A DNA stretch of 58,157 bases from Marinococcus halotolerans DSM 16375 (GTDB taxonomy: Bacteria > Bacillota > Bacilli > Bacillales > Marinococcaceae), in NCBI RefSeq assembly GCF_000420725.1, contig NZ_ATVM01000018.1, forward strand, positions 1 through 58,157, written 5' to 3'. A program made the position numbers and the translations under genes. The notes under the pieces were generated by a model. That model saw only the letters and a list, made by a program, of their open reading frames with translations. It was not told the DNA's origin and did no database searches. This document shows positions 30,801-42,490 of this stretch, in pieces. Position 1 is the first letter of the stretch. The number at the start of each line of letters is the position of its first letter.

Positions 30801-31455
30801 AGAAGTTACAGTACAGGGTGCGCTTGAAAGCCGCTCCTATACTACTCCGTACGGTGCACGCCTCCGTGTGGGAGTAGGAGACCAGGTGGAGGTCGGCCAG
30901 GCTCTTACTGAAGGCTCCATCGATCCGAAAGAGCTGTTGAAAGTTACCGGACTCGACCAGGTACAGCAGTATCTTCTGAAGGAAGTTCAGAAGGTATACA
31001 GCATGCAGGGCGTTGAAATTGGCGACAAGCACATTGAAGTGATGGTCCGTCAAATGTTCCGTAAAATCCGGATTACTGATTCCGGTAATACAGACGCTCT
31101 TCCTGGCAGTCTGGTGGAAGTGCATGCGTTTGAAAAAGCAAACCGTGAAGCACTGCAAAAACATCATCAGCCAGCCGTCGGTCAGCCGGTTATTCTTGGT
31201 ATTACGAAAGCATCGCTTGAAACGGATTCCTTCCTTTCGGCCGCTTCGTTCCAGGAAACGACAAGAATTCTTACGGACGCAGCGATTCGCGGCAAGCGCG
31301 ACGAGCTGTTAGGCCTGAAAGAGAACGTTATTATCGGGAAACTGGTTCCGGCCGGTACAGGCATGCAGCGTTACCGCAGCCTCGAACAGGTTCTCCCGGA
31401 AGAAGCCGTTCAGGAAATGCAGGAATCAGGCGAAGAAGTATATTCGTCGGAATGA
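27838..31455 (+). CDS. rpoC: DNA-directed RNA polymerase subunit beta'
   Basis: A 1205-residue catalytic subunit. Visible are the N-terminal zinc finger [20 protein letters not shown], the active-site [12 protein letters not shown] near residues 447-458 holding the three magnesium-binding aspartates, the bridge/trigger-loop region ([20 protein letters not shown]), and the second zinc site around [19 protein letters not shown] at 27824-27829 is 8 nt before TTG 27838, giving [14 protein letters not shown] as in Bacillus; the ATG at 27802 lies upstream of the ribosome binding site. Confidence 0.97.
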   Translation: MIDVNNFEYMKIGLASPEKIRSWTHGEVKKPETINYRTLKPEKDGLFCERIFGPTKDWECHCGKYKRIRYKGVVCDRCGVEVTRSKVRRERMGHIELAAPVSHIWYFKGIPSRMGLVLDMSPRSLEEVIYFASYTVTEPGETPLEYKQLLSEREYRAYYDKYGKTFSAQMGAEAIRKLLQDIDLEKEVHGLKGELETAQGQRRTRAIKRLEVLEAFRHSGNHPAWMILDVLPVVPPEIRPMVQLDGGRFATSDLNDLYRRVINRNNRLKRLLDLGAPSIIVQNEKRMLQEAVDALIDNGRRGRPVTGPGNRPLKSLSHMLKGKQGRFRQNLLGKRVDYSGRSVIVVGPSLKMYQCGLPKEMALELFKPFVMKELVNRSLAHNIKSAKRKVERVHPEVWDVLEDVIREHPVLLNRAPTLHRLGIQAFEPTLVEGRAIKLHPLVCTAYNADFDGDQMAVHVPLSAEAQAEARVLMLAAQNILNPKDGKPVVTPSQDMVLGNYYLTLERENAMGEGSIFNDIKEVLTAYQNGYVHLHTRIALPVRALNKTNFSEEEMSKLVLTTPGKLIFNEILPTSFPYVNEPTALNLEQELPEKYVVPSTTDVKEEFKNRELIQPFKKGFLGDIIAAVFKNFQIIETSKMLDRMKDLGFHYSTKAGITVGISDIVVLPDKQDVLSDSEDQVSKVMKQFRRGLITEEERYDKIISIWGSAKDIIQDKLMGTLDIRNPIFMMSDSGARGNASNFTQLAGMRGLMANPSGRIIELPIKSSFREGLTVLEYFISTHGARKGLADTALKTADSGYLTRRLVDVAQDVIIREDDCGTDRGLSVATLREGNEIIEKLQDRLIGRVAFETVRHPETNEVLAQKGELLNEDSARIIEEAGVEKVVIRSVFTCDTHHGVCKKCYGRNLATGADVEVGEAVGIIAAQSIGEPGTQLTMRTFHTGGVAGDDITQGLPRIQELVEARNPKGQAVISELSGEIVDVKDLTDKKEVTVQGALESRSYTTPYGARLRVGVGDQVEVGQALTEGSIDPKELLKVTGLDQVQQYLLKEVQKVYSMQGVEIGDKHIEVMVRQMFRKIRITDSGNTDALPGSLVEVHAFEKANREALQKHHQPAVGQPVILGITKASLETDSFLSAASFQETTRILTDAAIRGKRDELLGLKENVIIGKLVPAGTGMQRYRSLEQVLPEEAVQEMQESGEEVYSSE

Positions 31456-31462
31456 AATAGTG

Positions 31463-31491
31463 TTGACATCGCAAAAACGCGGTGATATGCT
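31463..31491 (+). promoter_or_regulatory. Promoter of the str operon (L7Ae-like gene-rpsL-rpsG-fusA)
   Basis: A consensus TTGACA (31463-31468) and TATGCT (31486-31491) with 17-nt spacing, beginning 7 nt after the rpoC stop codon. Confidence 0.88.
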
Positions 31492-31532
31492 ATCTAAGGT
31501 GCGTTAAGCTCCTGTGCTTTGGAGGATGAATG

Positions 31533-31784
31533 ATGTCTTATGAAAAAGTAACACAGGCTGACGAAGTTTTAATTGGAACTAAACAAACGCTTAAAGCGAT
31601 TGAACATGGCACAGCTTCCGAAATCATTGTGGCAGAAGATGCCGCTGCAGAAATTCAGCAGCGTATTCTTAAAGCAGCAAATGAAAGCAGTGTTTCCATC
31701 CAGTTTGTCGATTCGATGAAAAAACTTGGAAAAGCTTGCGGAATTGATGTAGGAGCGGCTACGATCGCTTTAAAAAAGCAATAA
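31533..31784 (+). CDS. rplGB: Ribosomal L7Ae-like kink-turn-binding protein (YbxF)
   Basis: An 83-residue L7Ae/L30e/S12e/Gadd45 family protein. B. subtilis YbxF in the same place binds kink-turn RNA and associates with ribosomes. Typical elements are GTKQTLKAIEHGTASEIIVAE (start) and the GKACGIDVGAATIAL end. GGAGG at 31521-31525 fits ATG 31533 (7 nt) better than the ATG at 31530. It is read from the str promoter upstream of rpsL. Confidence 0.9.
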   Translation: MSYEKVTQADEVLIGTKQTLKAIEHGTASEIIVAEDAAAEIQQRILKAANESSVSIQFVDSMKKLGKACGIDVGAATIALKKQ

Positions 31785-31785
31785 T

Positions 31786-31865
31786 AAGTTTTTGCTGGTG
31801 GGGTTTCGGATCTCATCGGCAAAAACTTTCATTTTGCTTATCAATGAACCACCTGGAACGGTGGT
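31786..31865 (+). promoter_or_regulatory. Two-hairpin leader before rpsL
   Basis: AAGTTTTTGC (31786-31795) pairs perfectly with GCAAAAACTT (31819-31828), directly after the L7Ae-like stop codon; ACCACC (31848-31853) pairs with GGTGGT (31860-31865). The first lacks a clean T tract, so it is a weak terminator at best. It could be an autoregulatory site of the str operon or a processing signal; function is inferred. Confidence 0.5.
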
Positions 31866-31901
31866 CTTGAAATAACTTAGTCGGAAAGGAGGAAAACAAC
31901 T

Positions 31902-32321
31902 ATGCCAACTATTAATCAGCTGGTTCGTAAAGGCCGTCAGATGAAGACTAAAAAGACTGATTCTCCGGCATTGAACCGAGGTTACAATAGCTTGCGTAAA
32001 GTCCCAACAGATCAAAATGCTCCGCAAAAACGTGGTGTATGTACTCGTGTAGGAACACTTACTCCGAAGAAACCAAACTCGGCTCTTCGTAAGTATGCAC
32101 GTGTTCGCCTGACTAACCAAATCGAGGTTACAGCATACATTCCTGGTATTGGTCACAATCTCCAGGAGCACAGTGTAGTATTGATCCGTGGAGGCCGTGT
32201 TAAGGACCTTCCTGGTGTGCGTTATCACGTTGTTCGTGGCGCCCTTGATACTGCCGGTGTACAAAACCGCATGCAAAGCCGTTCCAAATACGGAACCAAA
32301 CGCGGGAAGAAAAAGAAATAA
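31902..32321 (+). CDS. rpsL: 30S ribosomal protein S12
   Basis: A 139-residue decoding-centre protein. The streptomycin-site loop [17 protein letters not shown] has the usual lysines, and the second loop [14 protein letters not shown] is intact, so no resistance change is evident. AAAGGAGG precedes ATG 31902. Followed by rpsG, fusA and tuf. Confidence 0.98.
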   Translation: MPTINQLVRKGRQMKTKKTDSPALNRGYNSLRKVPTDQNAPQKRGVCTRVGTLTPKKPNSALRKYARVRLTNQIEVTAYIPGIGHNLQEHSVVLIRGGRVKDLPGVRYHVVRGALDTAGVQNRMQSRSKYGTKRGKKKK

Positions 32322-32360
32322 TAACAGCTAATTCATAATATAAAGAAAGGAGGAGGATTT

Positions 32361-32831
32361 ATGTCTCGTAAAGGACCAGCACCACGCCGTGATGTTCTGC
32401 CTGATCCTATTTATAATTCCAAGCTTGTTACACGCATGATCAACCGTGTAATGAACGATGGTAAAAAAGGAAAAGCGCAAAATATCCTATACAGAGCATT
32501 TAACCTCGTGCAGGAGCGTTCCGGTCAGGAGCCGATGGAAGTTTTCGATCAGGCTATGAAAAACGTTATGCCTGTACTGGAAGTAAAAGCCCGCCGTGTA
32601 GGGGGAGCTAACTATCAAGTACCAATCGAAGTTAAACCAGATCGTCGTACGACCCTGGCGCTTCGTTGGATTGTAAGCTACGCCCGTCTTCGTGGAGAAA
32701 AAACCATGGAAGAGCGTCTTGCAAATGAAATTCTTGATGCTTCCAACAACACAGGATCTGCTGTTAAGCGTCGTGAAGATACTCATCGTATGGCTGAAGC
32801 AAACAAAGCGTTTGCTCACTACCGTTGGTAA
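32361..32831 (+). CDS. rpsG: 30S ribosomal protein S7
   Basis: A 156-residue primary 16S-binding protein of the 30S head, at the E site. It has the signature [20 protein letters not shown] at the N-terminus and ends [21 protein letters not shown]. In E. coli S7 represses the str operon; whether that occurs here is not known. RBS AAAGGAGGAGG precedes ATG 32361. Confidence 0.98.
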   Translation: MSRKGPAPRRDVLPDPIYNSKLVTRMINRVMNDGKKGKAQNILYRAFNLVQERSGQEPMEVFDQAMKNVMPVLEVKARRVGGANYQVPIEVKPDRRTTLALRWIVSYARLRGEKTMEERLANEILDASNNTGSAVKRREDTHRMAEANKAFAHYRW

Positions 32832-32882
32832 GCACTACCGCGGAAAATACTACTTTGATGAATGGAAGGAGAAAGAAAGTCC

Positions 32883-34961
32883 ATGGCACGTGAATTCTCC
32901 TTGGAAAAAACCCGTAATATCGGGATCATGGCTCACATTGATGCTGGGAAAACGACAGCAACAGAGCGTATCCTTTATTACACGGGTCGTATCCATAAAA
33001 TTGGTGAAACCCATGAAGGTGCTTCTCAAATGGACTGGATGTCACAGGAACAAGAGCGTGGTATTACTATCACCTCTGCTGCGACAACAGCCCAGTGGAA
33101 AAACCACCGTATCAATATTATCGACACTCCAGGTCACGTAGACTTTACCGTAGAGGTAGAACGTTCCCTGCGTGTGCTTGACGGAGCTGTTGCTGTATTG
33201 GATGCACAGTCCGGCGTGGAGCCACAGACAGAAACTGTATGGCGCCAGGCGACTACCTACCATGTTCCGCGTATTGTTTTCGTTAACAAGATGGATAAGG
33301 TAGGAGCGGATTTTGTTTATTCCTTAAGCACACTGACAGATCGTCTCGGAGCGAATGCTCAGGCAATTCAGCTTCCGATTGGTGCTGAAGATGACTTTGA
33401 AGGAATTATCGACCTTATCGAAATGCAGGCTTACTACTACCTCGATGATCTCGGAACCCGTGCGGAAGCGCGTGAAATTCCGGAAGAATATCAGGCACAG
33501 GCGCAGGAATACCGCCAGAAGCTGGTAGAAGCTGTATCAGAGCTTGATGAAGATCTTATGATGAAATACCTTGAAGAGGAAGAAATCACAAATGAAGAAC
33601 TCAAGCTGGCAATCCGTAAAGGAACGCTGAACGTTGAGTTTTATCCAGTACTCTGTGGTTCTGCCTTTAAAAACAAAGGTGTTCAGCTTATGATCGATGC
33701 TGTGCTCGACTATCTTCCATCTCCGTTGGATGTTCCTCCTATTAAAGGGAAATATCCGGATTCGGAAGAAGAGGAAGAGCGTCCGGCAGACGACGGCGGG
33801 AAGTTCTCTGCACTTGCCTTTAAAGTGGCTACAGACCCTTACGTTGGTAAACTTACTTTCTTCCGGGTGTATTCTGGTACACTTACTTCCGGGTCGTATG
33901 TCAAAAACTCCACAAAGGACAAGCGTGAGCGTGTGGGTCGTATTCTTCAAATGCACGCAAACTCCCGTGAAGAAATTTCAACGGTATACGCCGGTGATAT
34001 TGCAGCGGGCGTCGGTTTGAAAGATACGAGCACCGGTGACACTCTTGTGGCAGAAAAAGACAACATCGTGCTTGAATCGATGGACTTCCCTGAACCGGTT
34101 ATTTCCCTTTCTGTAGAGCCGAAATCGAAAGCGGACCATGACAAAATGAGTATCGCTCTCGGAAAGCTCGCAGAAGAGGATCCAACCTTCCAGACAGAAA
34201 CAGACGAAGAAACCGGACAAACGATCATTAAAGGTATGGGTGAACTTCACCTTGATATCATCGTTGACCGTTTGAAACGGGAATTCAAAGTAGAAGCAAC
34301 TGTAGGTGCCCCTCAGGTATCCTATCGTGAAACTATCCGCCAGGAAGCTAACTGCGAAGGTAAATTCGTACGTCAGTCCGGTGGACGCGGTCAGTACGGT
34401 CACGTTTGGGTTAAATTTGAGCCAAACGAAGAAGGCGCCGGCTTTGAATTTGTAAACAAAATCGTCGGCGGTGTGGTACCTCGTGAATATGTACCTTCCG
34501 TGCAATCCGGTATTGAAGAGTCCCTTCAAAGCGGTATGCTTGCCGGTTATCCGGTAATCGACGTAAAAGCTACTCTTTTTGACGGTTCCTATCACGATGT
34601 CGACTCTAACGAGATGGCATTTAAAGTGGCGGCTTCGATGGCTCTGCGTGAAGCAAAGCAAAAATGTAAGCCGGTACTGCTTGAACCTTTAATGAAAGTA
34701 GATATCGTGGTTCCAGAAGAATACATGGGCGACGTCATGGGTGATGTAACATCCCGCCGTGGCCGTGTAGACGGCATGGAAGCACGGGGCAACTCTCAGG
34801 TTATCCGGTCGTTTGTACCGCTTGCTGAGATGTTTGGCTACGCCACGACTCTTCGTTCGAACACGCAGGGCCGCGGAACGTATTCCATGTTCTTCGATCA
34901 TTACGAAGAAGTGCCAAAAAGTGTTTCTGAAGATGTTATCAAGCAGGCTACAGGACAGTAA
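32883..34961 (+). CDS. fusA: Elongation factor G
   Basis: A 692-residue translocation GTPase with the G1 motif [15 protein letters not shown], switch [14 protein letters not shown] and the NKMDK nucleotide motif, followed by domains II to V. Complete length. AAGGAGAAAG lies upstream of ATG 32883; the in-frame ATG at 32862 precedes that site and is rejected. Third structural gene after the str promoter. Confidence 0.98.
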   Translation: MAREFSLEKTRNIGIMAHIDAGKTTATERILYYTGRIHKIGETHEGASQMDWMSQEQERGITITSAATTAQWKNHRINIIDTPGHVDFTVEVERSLRVLDGAVAVLDAQSGVEPQTETVWRQATTYHVPRIVFVNKMDKVGADFVYSLSTLTDRLGANAQAIQLPIGAEDDFEGIIDLIEMQAYYYLDDLGTRAEAREIPEEYQAQAQEYRQKLVEAVSELDEDLMMKYLEEEEITNEELKLAIRKGTLNVEFYPVLCGSAFKNKGVQLMIDAVLDYLPSPLDVPPIKGKYPDSEEEEERPADDGGKFSALAFKVATDPYVGKLTFFRVYSGTLTSGSYVKNSTKDKRERVGRILQMHANSREEISTVYAGDIAAGVGLKDTSTGDTLVAEKDNIVLESMDFPEPVISLSVEPKSKADHDKMSIALGKLAEEDPTFQTETDEETGQTIIKGMGELHLDIIVDRLKREFKVEATVGAPQVSYRETIRQEANCEGKFVRQSGGRGQYGHVWVKFEPNEEGAGFEFVNKIVGGVVPREYVPSVQSGIEESLQSGMLAGYPVIDVKATLFDGSYHDVDSNEMAFKVAASMALREAKQKCKPVLLEPLMKVDIVVPEEYMGDVMGDVTSRRGRVDGMEARGNSQVIRSFVPLAEMFGYATTLRSNTQGRGTYSMFFDHYEEVPKSVSEDVIKQATGQ

Positions 34962-35027
34962 AAATCCAGCAGCTTGATGATTGTATGCATGAGCGATTTA
35001 TTGTAAGCTAAGGAAGGGCGTTTACTG

Positions 35028-35052
35028 ATAGCAGCGCCCGCCTGGCTGCTAT
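35028..35052 (+). other. Hairpin in the fusA-tuf gap
   Basis: ATAGCAGC (35028-35035) pairs perfectly with GCTGCTAT (35045-35052). No T tract follows, so it is not a terminator. It may be a processing or stability element ahead of tuf, whose product is needed at higher levels than its neighbours. Confidence 0.5.
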
Positions 35053-35091
35053 ACAACATTAATTACCTGAAATAAAGGGAGGACAATTATA

Positions 35092-36282
<1,191 letters not shown>

Positions 36283-36297
36283 TCATCCGATTATTCT

Positions 36298-36330
36298 CCT
36301 CTAATGCTGAAAAGCATTAGAGGTTTTTTT
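36298..36330 (+). terminator. Terminator of tuf
   Basis: CCTCTAATGCT (36298-36308), loop GAAA, AGCATTAGAGG (36313-36323), then seven T. A textbook GNRA-loop terminator. Confidence 0.95.
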
Positions 36331-36410
36331 ATTTCTTCCATATTAATAAAGGCTCTTAAAGTTAAATGAGAAAAAGGGGGAGGCATATCGAGATTTTTTT
36401 GAAAAAACCC

Positions 36411-36439
36411 TTGCGTAAAAGGCGAACGATCACTATAAT
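36411..36439 (+). promoter_or_regulatory. Promoter of the S10-spc-alpha cluster
   Basis: TTGCGT (36411-36416) and TATAAT (36434-36439) with 17-nt spacing, ahead of a structured leader of about 155 nt. No terminator is obvious downstream before rplQ, so it may drive most of the next 14 kb. Confidence 0.82.
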
Positions 36440-36446
36440 AGATGAA

Positions 36447-36600
36447 GTGTGACCATGGGAGACATAGAAATACTTCTATATCCACCCACGGTCAGGCGAT
36501 GATGCGGAAGGTTGCTGACACACCCGGGTCCATTGCCATGATCAGGTGTGAGGAAATTTTCGCGGAGTATGTCTGTAAAATCGGACGAGAAGGAGGGCTT
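36447..36600 (+). promoter_or_regulatory. S10 operon leader RNA
   Basis: Two hairpins: GACCATGGG (36451-36459) with CCCACGGTC (36485-36493), one mismatch, capped by ATAGAA/TTCTAT (36464-36479); then CACACC (36519-36524) with GGTGTG (36545-36550) in the segment GGTTGCTGACACACCCGG. I recall similar sequence before rpsJ in other Bacillaceae. Control by a ribosomal protein is plausible but not established by this sequence. Confidence 0.65.
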
Positions 36601-36603
36601 TTA

Positions 36604-36915
36604 ATGGCAGCTAATGAAAAAATTCGTATTCGTTTAAAAGCGTATGATCACAGAGTATTGGATCAATCCGCTGAAAAGATTGTAGACACGGCAAAACGTT
36701 CTGGTGCAGGTGTTTCTGGGCCGATTCCATTGCCAACAGAGAAATCTGTTTATACAATTCTTCGTGCTACGCACAAATTTAAAGATGCTCGTGAGCAGTT
36801 TGAAATGCGTACACATAAACGTTTAATCGACATTTTAACGCCAACGCCGCAAACGGTAGATTCGCTTATGCGTTTAGATTTACCGTCGGGTGTAGACATC
36901 GAAATCAAATTATAA
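36604..36915 (+). CDS. rpsJ: 30S ribosomal protein S10 (NusE)
   Basis: A 103-residue protein with dual roles in the 30S head and as NusE in antitermination. It matches the family from [19 protein letters not shown] to the end, with the long loop and the S10 signature. AAGGAGGG lies about 6 nt before ATG 36604; the open frame extends upstream through the leader but is non-coding. First gene of the S10 operon. Confidence 0.98.
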   Translation: MAANEKIRIRLKAYDHRVLDQSAEKIVDTAKRSGAGVSGPIPLPTEKSVYTILRATHKFKDAREQFEMRTHKRLIDILTPTPQTVDSLMRLDLPSGVDIEIKL

Positions 36916-36958
36916 TAACAAATATATGAAAAACAAAATTTATTAGGAGGTGTGACTC

Positions 36959-37600
36959 ATGGCCAAAGGAATCTTGGGTAAAAAACTCGGCATGACGCAA
37001 CTGTTTAAAGAAAACGGCGAACTGCTTCCAGTTACGGTCATTGAAGCAGAACCAAACGTTGTGCTTCAAAAGAAAACTACTGAGTCCGATGGATACGAAG
37101 CTATTCAGCTAGGTTTCCACGACAAAAAAGAAGCACGCGTAATCAAACCGGAAAAAGGACATGCTGAGAAAGCAAACACGACCCCCAAGCGCTTCGTTAG
37201 AGAAATCCGCGGGACAAACCCAGAGGATTACGAGGTTGGTCAAGAGGTCAGTGTAGCAACATTTGCAGAAGGAGATATCGTAGACGTCACCGGAAAATCC
37301 AAAGGGAAAGGCTTCCAGGGTGCTATCAAGCGCCATAACCAATCCCGCGGACCAATGACGCACGGCTCCCGTTTCCACCGTGCCCCTGGTGCGATGGGTG
37401 TTATCGACCCTAACCACGTATTGAAAGGCAAAAAGCTCCCAGGACGTATGGGTAACAACACGGTTACAGTACAGAATCTGGAGATTGTTAAAGTAGATAC
37501 TGAGCGTAACGTGCTTTTAGTTAAAGGCAACGTTCCTGGTGCGAAACGCAGCTATGTAACAGTACAGAACGCTGTGAAAGCAAACACTGAAAAAGCATAA
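36959..37600 (+). CDS. rplC: 50S ribosomal protein L3
   Basis: A 213-residue early assembly protein whose loop reaches the peptidyl-transferase centre. The signature [20 protein letters not shown] is present around residues 120-140, and the C-terminal beta-barrel is complete. TAGGAGGTG precedes ATG 36959. Spaced 18 nt from rplD. Confidence 0.98.
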   Translation: MAKGILGKKLGMTQLFKENGELLPVTVIEAEPNVVLQKKTTESDGYEAIQLGFHDKKEARVIKPEKGHAEKANTTPKRFVREIRGTNPEDYEVGQEVSVATFAEGDIVDVTGKSKGKGFQGAIKRHNQSRGPMTHGSRFHRAPGAMGVIDPNHVLKGKKLPGRMGNNTVTVQNLEIVKVDTERNVLLVKGNVPGAKRSYVTVQNAVKANTEKA

Positions 37601-37618
37601 TAGAAAGGAGGGCGCAAG

Positions 37619-38242
37619 ATGCCAACAGTAGATTTACTAAACCAAACCGGTTCCCGCGTAGGAGATATCGAATTAGCAGACACTGTTTTCGGTATTGAAC
37701 CAAACGAGCACGTTTTGTATGACGCAGTAATTATGCAGCAAGCATCGTTACGACAAGGAACGCACAAAGTAAAAAACCGTTCCGAACGCCGCGGCGGTGG
37801 ACGCAAGCCATGGCGCCAAAAAGGCACAGGCCGTGCCCGTCAAGGTTCCATCCGTTCCCCGCAATGGGTGAAAGGTGGTATCGTGTTCGGTCCGACGCCA
37901 AGATCTTACGGCTACAAACTTCCGAAAAAAGTTCGCCGTCTGGCGATCAAATCAGCACTTGCAAGCAAAGCACAGGAAAATGACCTTGTCGTGCTTGATG
38001 AGCTGAAGTTTGATGCTCCAAAAACGAAAGAGATGGTTAAAGTACTTTCTTCTCTTTCCATTGATACGAAGGTACTGATTGTTACTGGCAACGACGACGA
38101 AACCGTCGGTCTGTCTGCACGCAATCTTCCTAACGTAACATTCCTCACGGCAAGCAGTGTAAACGTCCTGGACGTTGTTAAACATGACAAATTGGTTATG
38201 ACACAGGACGCCGTGAAGAAAGTAGAGGAGGTGTTCGCATAA
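37619..38242 (+). CDS. rplD: 50S ribosomal protein L4
   Basis: A 207-residue protein lining the exit tunnel; the tunnel loop [20 protein letters not shown] (about 59-78) is intact, with no macrolide-type deletion visible. In enterobacteria L4 controls the S10 operon; Bacillus is thought to do otherwise. Stop codon TAA shares its last base with the rplW ATG. Confidence 0.98.
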   Translation: MPTVDLLNQTGSRVGDIELADTVFGIEPNEHVLYDAVIMQQASLRQGTHKVKNRSERRGGGRKPWRQKGTGRARQGSIRSPQWVKGGIVFGPTPRSYGYKLPKKVRRLAIKSALASKAQENDLVVLDELKFDAPKTKEMVKVLSSLSIDTKVLIVTGNDDETVGLSARNLPNVTFLTASSVNVLDVVKHDKLVMTQDAVKKVEEVFA

Positions 38243-38529
38243 TGGAAGCACGTGACTTGATTAAAAAACCCGTTATTACAGAACGCTCCGCTGACTTGAT
38301 GGATGAAAAGAAATACACGTTTGAAGTAGACGTGAAAGCTAATAAATTCCAAATCAAAAACGCGGTTGAAGAAATCTTTGATGTTCAGGTAGAAAAGGTA
38401 AATACAATGAACAAAAAGGGTAAATTCCGTCGTTTTGGCCGTCATGAAGGGTACAAACCCAACCGTAAAAAAGCGATCGTGACGCTTACAGCAGACAGCG
38501 AAGATATTGAATTCTTCGAAGGTGCTTAA
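38242..38529 (+). CDS. rplW: 50S ribosomal protein L23
   Basis: A 95-residue tunnel-exit protein that docks trigger factor and SRP. It begins [20 protein letters not shown] and has the conserved [20 protein letters not shown] segment. It overlaps rplD by one base, with the ribosome binding site (GAGGAGG) inside rplD. Confidence 0.97.
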   Translation: MEARDLIKKPVITERSADLMDEKKYTFEVDVKANKFQIKNAVEEIFDVQVEKVNTMNKKGKFRRFGRHEGYKPNRKKAIVTLTADSEDIEFFEGA

Positions 38530-38561
38530 TTAACAAATAGATACGAAGGAGGGTAATGAGC

Positions 38562-39401
38562 ATGGCTATCCAAAAGTATAAACCGACCACAAACGGCCGC
38601 CGTCACATGTCGGTAAACAAGCACAGCGAAGTCACTTCAGAAACACCAGAACGTTCGCTGCTTGAACCGCTTCACAAAAAAGGCGGTCGTAATAACCAGG
38701 GTCGTATGACCAGCCGTCACCAGGGCGGCGGGCATAAACGTCAATACCGTGTTATTGACTTCAAACGTAATAAAAACGACGTACCAGGTAAAGTTGCTGA
38801 GATCGAGTATGACCCAAACCGTTCAGCAAATATCGCGCTTATCAACTATGTTGATGGCGAAAAACGGTACATCCTTGCTCCAAAAGGGTTGAAAATTGGC
38901 CAGGAAATCATGGCTGGTTCGAGTGCAGATATCAAACTTGGTAACGCATTGGACCTTCGTGACATTCCAGTGGGTACTGTTATTCATAACATTGAATTGA
39001 AGCCGGGCCGCGGCGGACAGCTCGTTCGTTCTGCTGGCGCAGAAGCCCAGGTTCTCGGTAAAGAAGGCAAGTACGTACTCGTGCGTCTTCGTTCCGGCGA
39101 AACCCGCCTGATCCTTGCTTCCTGCCGTGCAACTGTCGGCCAGGTTGGAAACGTAGAGCATGAACTGGTGAACATCGGTAAAGCCGGACGTTCCCGTTGG
39201 TTAAACAAACGTCCACACGTTCGTGGTTCCGCAATGAACCCTAGCGATCACCCACACGGTGGTGGTGAAGGCCGTGCGCCAATCGGACGCGTTGCACCTG
39301 TATCCCCTTGGGGTCAGCCTGCAGTTGGCTATAAAACAAGAAAACGTAATAAAGATTCCAATAAATATATCGTACGGGGCCGTCGCCGTAAGAAAAAATA
39401 A
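38562..39401 (+). CDS. rplB: 50S ribosomal protein L2
   Basis: A 279-residue protein essential for subunit association and peptidyl transfer. The C-terminal signature [16 protein letters not shown] contains the conserved histidines. AAGGAGGG (38546-38553) is 8 nt before ATG 38562; ATG 38556 is too close. Rich in Lys and Arg as usual. Confidence 0.98.
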   Translation: MAIQKYKPTTNGRRHMSVNKHSEVTSETPERSLLEPLHKKGGRNNQGRMTSRHQGGGHKRQYRVIDFKRNKNDVPGKVAEIEYDPNRSANIALINYVDGEKRYILAPKGLKIGQEIMAGSSADIKLGNALDLRDIPVGTVIHNIELKPGRGGQLVRSAGAEAQVLGKEGKYVLVRLRSGETRLILASCRATVGQVGNVEHELVNIGKAGRSRWLNKRPHVRGSAMNPSDHPHGGGEGRAPIGRVAPVSPWGQPAVGYKTRKRNKDSNKYIVRGRRRKKK

Positions 39402-39461
39402 TAAAAAGATGAAGCTGCGGTTCTTCGGAATCGCAGGTTAATCGCGAAAGGAGGTTCTCTC

Positions 39462-39740
39462 ATGGGTCGTAGTTTAAAAAAAGGACCTTTCGTCGACTTG
39501 CACTTGATGAATAAAATCGAGAGACTAAACGATTCGAACAATAAAGAAGTTATTCGTACCTGGTCACGCCGTTCCACAGTATTCCCGGAATTTGTCGGCC
39601 ACACAATTGCAGTGTACGACGGACGCAAGCACGTACCTGTTTATGTATCTGAAGACATGGTAGGCCATAAGCTTGGTGAATTCGCGCCAACGAGAACGTT
39701 TAAAGGCCACAAAAATGACGATAGAAAAACGAAAAGATAA
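39462..39740 (+). CDS. rpsS: 30S ribosomal protein S19
   Basis: A 92-residue head protein that partners S13 and contacts the A-site finger. It starts [19 protein letters not shown] and carries [28 protein letters not shown] precedes ATG 39462. Confidence 0.98.
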   Translation: MGRSLKKGPFVDLHLMNKIERLNDSNNKEVIRTWSRRSTVFPEFVGHTIAVYDGRKHVPVYVSEDMVGHKLGEFAPTRTFKGHKNDDRKTKR

Positions 39741-39763
39741 GACCTGAGGGGAGGTAAAGAAAC

Positions 39764-40105
39764 ATGGAAGCAAAAGCAGTAGCAAAGCAGATCCGTATCG
39801 CCCCCCGCAAGGCTCGTCTTGTGATAGACCTAGTTCGGGGAAGATCCGTCGGAGAAGCTATTGCCATCCTTAAGAACACGCCAAAATCGGCGTCTCCGAT
39901 TGTTGAGAAAGTTATTAACTCTGCTATCGCCAACGCAGAGCACAACTATGAGATGGAACCAGAAAATCTTTACATCAGCCAAGCATTCGTAGACGAGGGA
40001 GTAACACTCAAACGTTTCCGTCCACGTGCAATGGGGCGCGCAAGCCGCATTAACAAACGTACGAGTCACATTACTGTAATCGTCGAAGAAAAAAAGGAGG
40101 GATAA
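39764..40105 (+). CDS. rplV: 50S ribosomal protein L22
   Basis: A 113-residue protein lining the exit tunnel. It contains the [19 protein letters not shown] block and the tunnel hairpin tip [19 protein letters not shown], without the deletion linked to macrolide resistance. Separated from rpsC by 3 nt. Confidence 0.98.
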   Translation: MEAKAVAKQIRIAPRKARLVIDLVRGRSVGEAIAILKNTPKSASPIVEKVINSAIANAEHNYEMEPENLYISQAFVDEGVTLKRFRPRAMGRASRINKRTSHITVIVEEKKEG

Positions 40106-40108
40106 CGC

Positions 40109-40768
40109 GTGGGACAAAAAGTTAATCCTATCGGACTTCGTGTTGGAGTCATCCGTGATTGGGAATCGAAATGGTATTCGGAAAAAGAATACGCGAATTT
40201 GCTTCATGAAGACTACAGAGTGCGCCGTCACATCGAAACGAAGCTCGTTGACGCTTCTATTTCTACCGTGGAAATCGAACGTGCGGCAAACCGTGTGAAT
40301 ATTACGATCCATACTGCGAAGCCAGGAATGGTTATCGGCCGCGGTGGTTCCGAAGTAGAAGCACTTCGTAAAGAATTGAATAACCTGACTAACAAGCGAG
40401 TACACATTAATATCGCAGAAATAAAGCAGGCAGATATGGATGCCCGTCTCGTAGCGGCAAACATTGCCCGTCAGCTTGAAAACCGTATTTCTTTCCGCCG
40501 TGCAATGAAACAGTCTATTCAGCGTACGATGCGCGCAGGAGCAAAAGGGATCCGGACAGAAGTGAACGGACGCCTGGGGGGCGCAGACATCGCCCGCTCT
40601 GAAAGATACAGTGAAGGAACAGTACCTCTCCATACGTTGCGTGCAGATATTGATTACGGCACTGCAGAAGCAGATACAACGTACGGTAAACTGGGTGTAA
40701 AAATCTGGATTTATCGCGGGGAAGTCCTTCCAACGAAAGGAACGAACAAAGAGGAAGGAGGCAAATAA
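40109..40768 (+). CDS. rpsC: 30S ribosomal protein S3
   Basis: A 219-residue protein at the mRNA entry channel with a KH domain ([20 protein letters not shown]) and a C-terminal domain containing the mRNA-helicase arginines and lysines. Starts with GTG 40109, with AAAAAGGAGGG about 8 nt upstream inside the end of rplV. It ends 1 nt before rplP. Confidence 0.97.
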   Translation: MGQKVNPIGLRVGVIRDWESKWYSEKEYANLLHEDYRVRRHIETKLVDASISTVEIERAANRVNITIHTAKPGMVIGRGGSEVEALRKELNNLTNKRVHINIAEIKQADMDARLVAANIARQLENRISFRRAMKQSIQRTMRAGAKGIRTEVNGRLGGADIARSERYSEGTVPLHTLRADIDYGTAEADTTYGKLGVKIWIYRGEVLPTKGTNKEEGGK

Positions 40769-40769
40769 T

Positions 40770-41204
40770 ATGTTATTGCCAAAACGCGTAAAGTATCGTC
40801 GCGAACACCGTGGCAAAATGAGAGGCCGTGCAAAAGGCGGCAAAGAAATCACTTTTGGCGAGTACGGGCTGCAGGCAGTAGAAGCTTCCTGGATCACGAA
40901 CCGTCAGATCGAATCAGCACGTATCGCTATGACTCGTTATATGAAACGTGGCGGTAAAGTCTGGATCAAAATCTTCCCGGACAAGCCATATACAGCGAAG
41001 CCCCTCGAAGTCCGCATGGGTTCCGGTAAAGGTTCTCCTGAAGGCTGGGTAGCAGTTGTGAAACCAGGAAAAATCATGTTTGAAATTGCCGGGGTTAACG
41101 AAGAAATTGCCCGTGAGGCGTTGAGACTTGCAGCTCACAAGTTACCGATTAAAACGAAATTTGTGAAACGCGAAGAAGTGGGTGGTGAGGCAAATGAGAG
41201 CTAA
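40770..41204 (+). CDS. rplP: 50S ribosomal protein L16
   Basis: A 144-residue protein near the A-site tRNA elbow. It shows [20 protein letters not shown] and the [20 protein letters not shown] signature. GGAAGGAGG precedes ATG 40770. Its last 11 nt overlap the rpmC start. Confidence 0.98.
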   Translation: MLLPKRVKYRREHRGKMRGRAKGGKEITFGEYGLQAVEASWITNRQIESARIAMTRYMKRGGKVWIKIFPDKPYTAKPLEVRMGSGKGSPEGWVAVVKPGKIMFEIAGVNEEIAREALRLAAHKLPIKTKFVKREEVGGEANES

Positions 41205-41397
41205 TGAATTGAGAGATCTAACCACAGCTGAAATCGAAGATCAAACAAAAAGCCTGAAAGAAGAACTTTTTAACCTTCGTTTTCAATTAGCGACCGGTCA
41301 GTTGGAAAATCCCGCCCGCATCCGTACTGTAAGAAAAGATATTGCACGTGCCAAAACCGTGTTGCGTGAACGTGAACTCGGGATGAACAAAGGCTAA
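41194..41397 (+). CDS. rpmC: 50S ribosomal protein L29
   Basis: A 67-residue two-helix protein at the tunnel exit. It begins [20 protein letters not shown], followed by [20 protein letters not shown] and [16 protein letters not shown]. The start is set at ATG 41194, overlapping rplP by 11 nt, with GGTGGTGAGG as ribosome binding region; this gives the family length. Confidence 0.97.
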   Translation: MRANELRDLTTAEIEDQTKSLKEELFNLRFQLATGQLENPARIRTVRKDIARAKTVLRERELGMNKG

Positions 41398-41420
41398 AAG
41401 GAAAAGGAGGTTAAACCAAT

Positions 41421-41687
41421 ATGGCTGAAGAACGTAACAACCGTAAGGTTTATAGCGGCCGCGTGACATCCGACAAAATGGATAAAACGATTGCCGTTGT
41501 TGTTGAAACGTATAAAAAAGACCCGTTGTACGGCAAACGTGTCAGAGACTCCAAAAAGTTTAAAGCTCACGATGAAGAAAATGTTGCAAAAGTTGGCGAC
41601 ATCGTCCAGATCATGGAAACCCGCCCGCTGTCGAAAGACAAGCGTTTTCGTCTCGTGAAAGTAATAGAAGAATCAGTTATTCTTTAA
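41421..41687 (+). CDS. rpsQ: 30S ribosomal protein S17
   Basis: An 88-residue OB-fold primary 16S binder. Conserved parts are [20 protein letters not shown] and [29 protein letters not shown] precedes ATG 41421. Confidence 0.98.
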   Translation: MAEERNNRKVYSGRVTSDKMDKTIAVVVETYKKDPLYGKRVRDSKKFKAHDEENVAKVGDIVQIMETRPLSKDKRFRLVKVIEESVIL

Positions 41688-41719
41688 ATCGTTTTTAAAG
41701 AAAGGAGGTACCGTGACCT

Positions 41720-42088
41720 ATGATCCAACAAGAATCACGCTTAAGAGTAGCGGATAACTCTGGTGCCCGCGAAGTACAGTGTATAAAAGTTTTAGGCGGT
41801 TCCGGCCGTAAAACTGCTAATATCGGTGATATGATTACATGCACTGTCAAACAAGCAACACCAGGGGGCGTTGTCAAAAAAGGCGAGATTGTTCAGGCAG
41901 TTATTGTACGTTCCCGCAGCGGCGTCCGCCGTCCAGACGGTTCTTACATTCGCTTTGACGAAAACGCAGCTGTAATCGTACGTACGGACAAAGGACCACG
42001 TGGAACACGTATCTTTGGCCCAGTAGCAAGAGAGCTTCGTGATGAGCAGTATATGAAAATTATCTCCCTTGCACCGGAAGTTCTGTAA
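41720..42088 (+). CDS. rplN: 50S ribosomal protein L14
   Basis: A 122-residue subunit-interface protein that binds the silencing factor RsfS. It starts [20 protein letters not shown] and includes [32 protein letters not shown] lies upstream of ATG 41720. Confidence 0.98.
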   Translation: MIQQESRLRVADNSGAREVQCIKVLGGSGRKTANIGDMITCTVKQATPGGVVKKGEIVQAVIVRSRSGVRRPDGSYIRFDENAAVIVRTDKGPRGTRIFGPVARELRDEQYMKIISLAPEVL

Positions 42089-42135
42089 TACAAATATCAT
42101 GCGAAGTCATGATGTCCCGTTAAGGAGGTGCGAAA

Positions 42136-42459
42136 ATGGCCCAAAATAAGCTTCATGTTAAACAGGGTGAAAAAGTAAAAGTAATCAGCGGCAAGGATAA
42201 AGGCAAAGAAGGCGTTATCCTTAAAGCAATGCCTGCAGAGGAACGTATAATCGTCGAAGGTGTTAACATCGTGAAAAAGCATGCGAAGCCTTCCCAGGAA
42301 AACCCACAAGGCGGTATCTTAAATCAAGAAGCTGCCATTCACGTATCAAACGTTATGCCGCTTGATCCGAAATCCGGCGAACCGACCCGTGTTGGTCACA
42401 AGGTGGAGAACGGCAAAAAAGTACGTGTCGCCAAAAAATCAGGTGAAGCCCTGAACTAA
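42136..42459 (+). CDS. rplX: 50S ribosomal protein L24
   Basis: A 107-residue assembly initiator with an N-terminal KOW motif ([20 protein letters not shown]) that binds the 5' domain of 23S rRNA. TAAGGAGGTG precedes ATG 42136. Confidence 0.98.
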   Translation: MAQNKLHVKQGEKVKVISGKDKGKEGVILKAMPAEERIIVEGVNIVKKHAKPSQENPQGGILNQEAAIHVSNVMPLDPKSGEPTRVGHKVENGKKVRVAKKSGEALN

Positions 42460-42490
42460 GTAAGACAAAGGACGAGAGGAGGTCACACGA

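Noticed and set aside
36442-36603. Extended N-terminus for S10
   Set aside because: This open stretch is the structured leader; AAGGAGGG sets the start at 36604 with the normal family N-terminus.
39830-40897. 355-codon minus-strand frame opposite rplV-rpsC
   Set aside because: It spans three ribosomal protein genes and their junctions on the other strand and has no domain signature; codon bias explains it.
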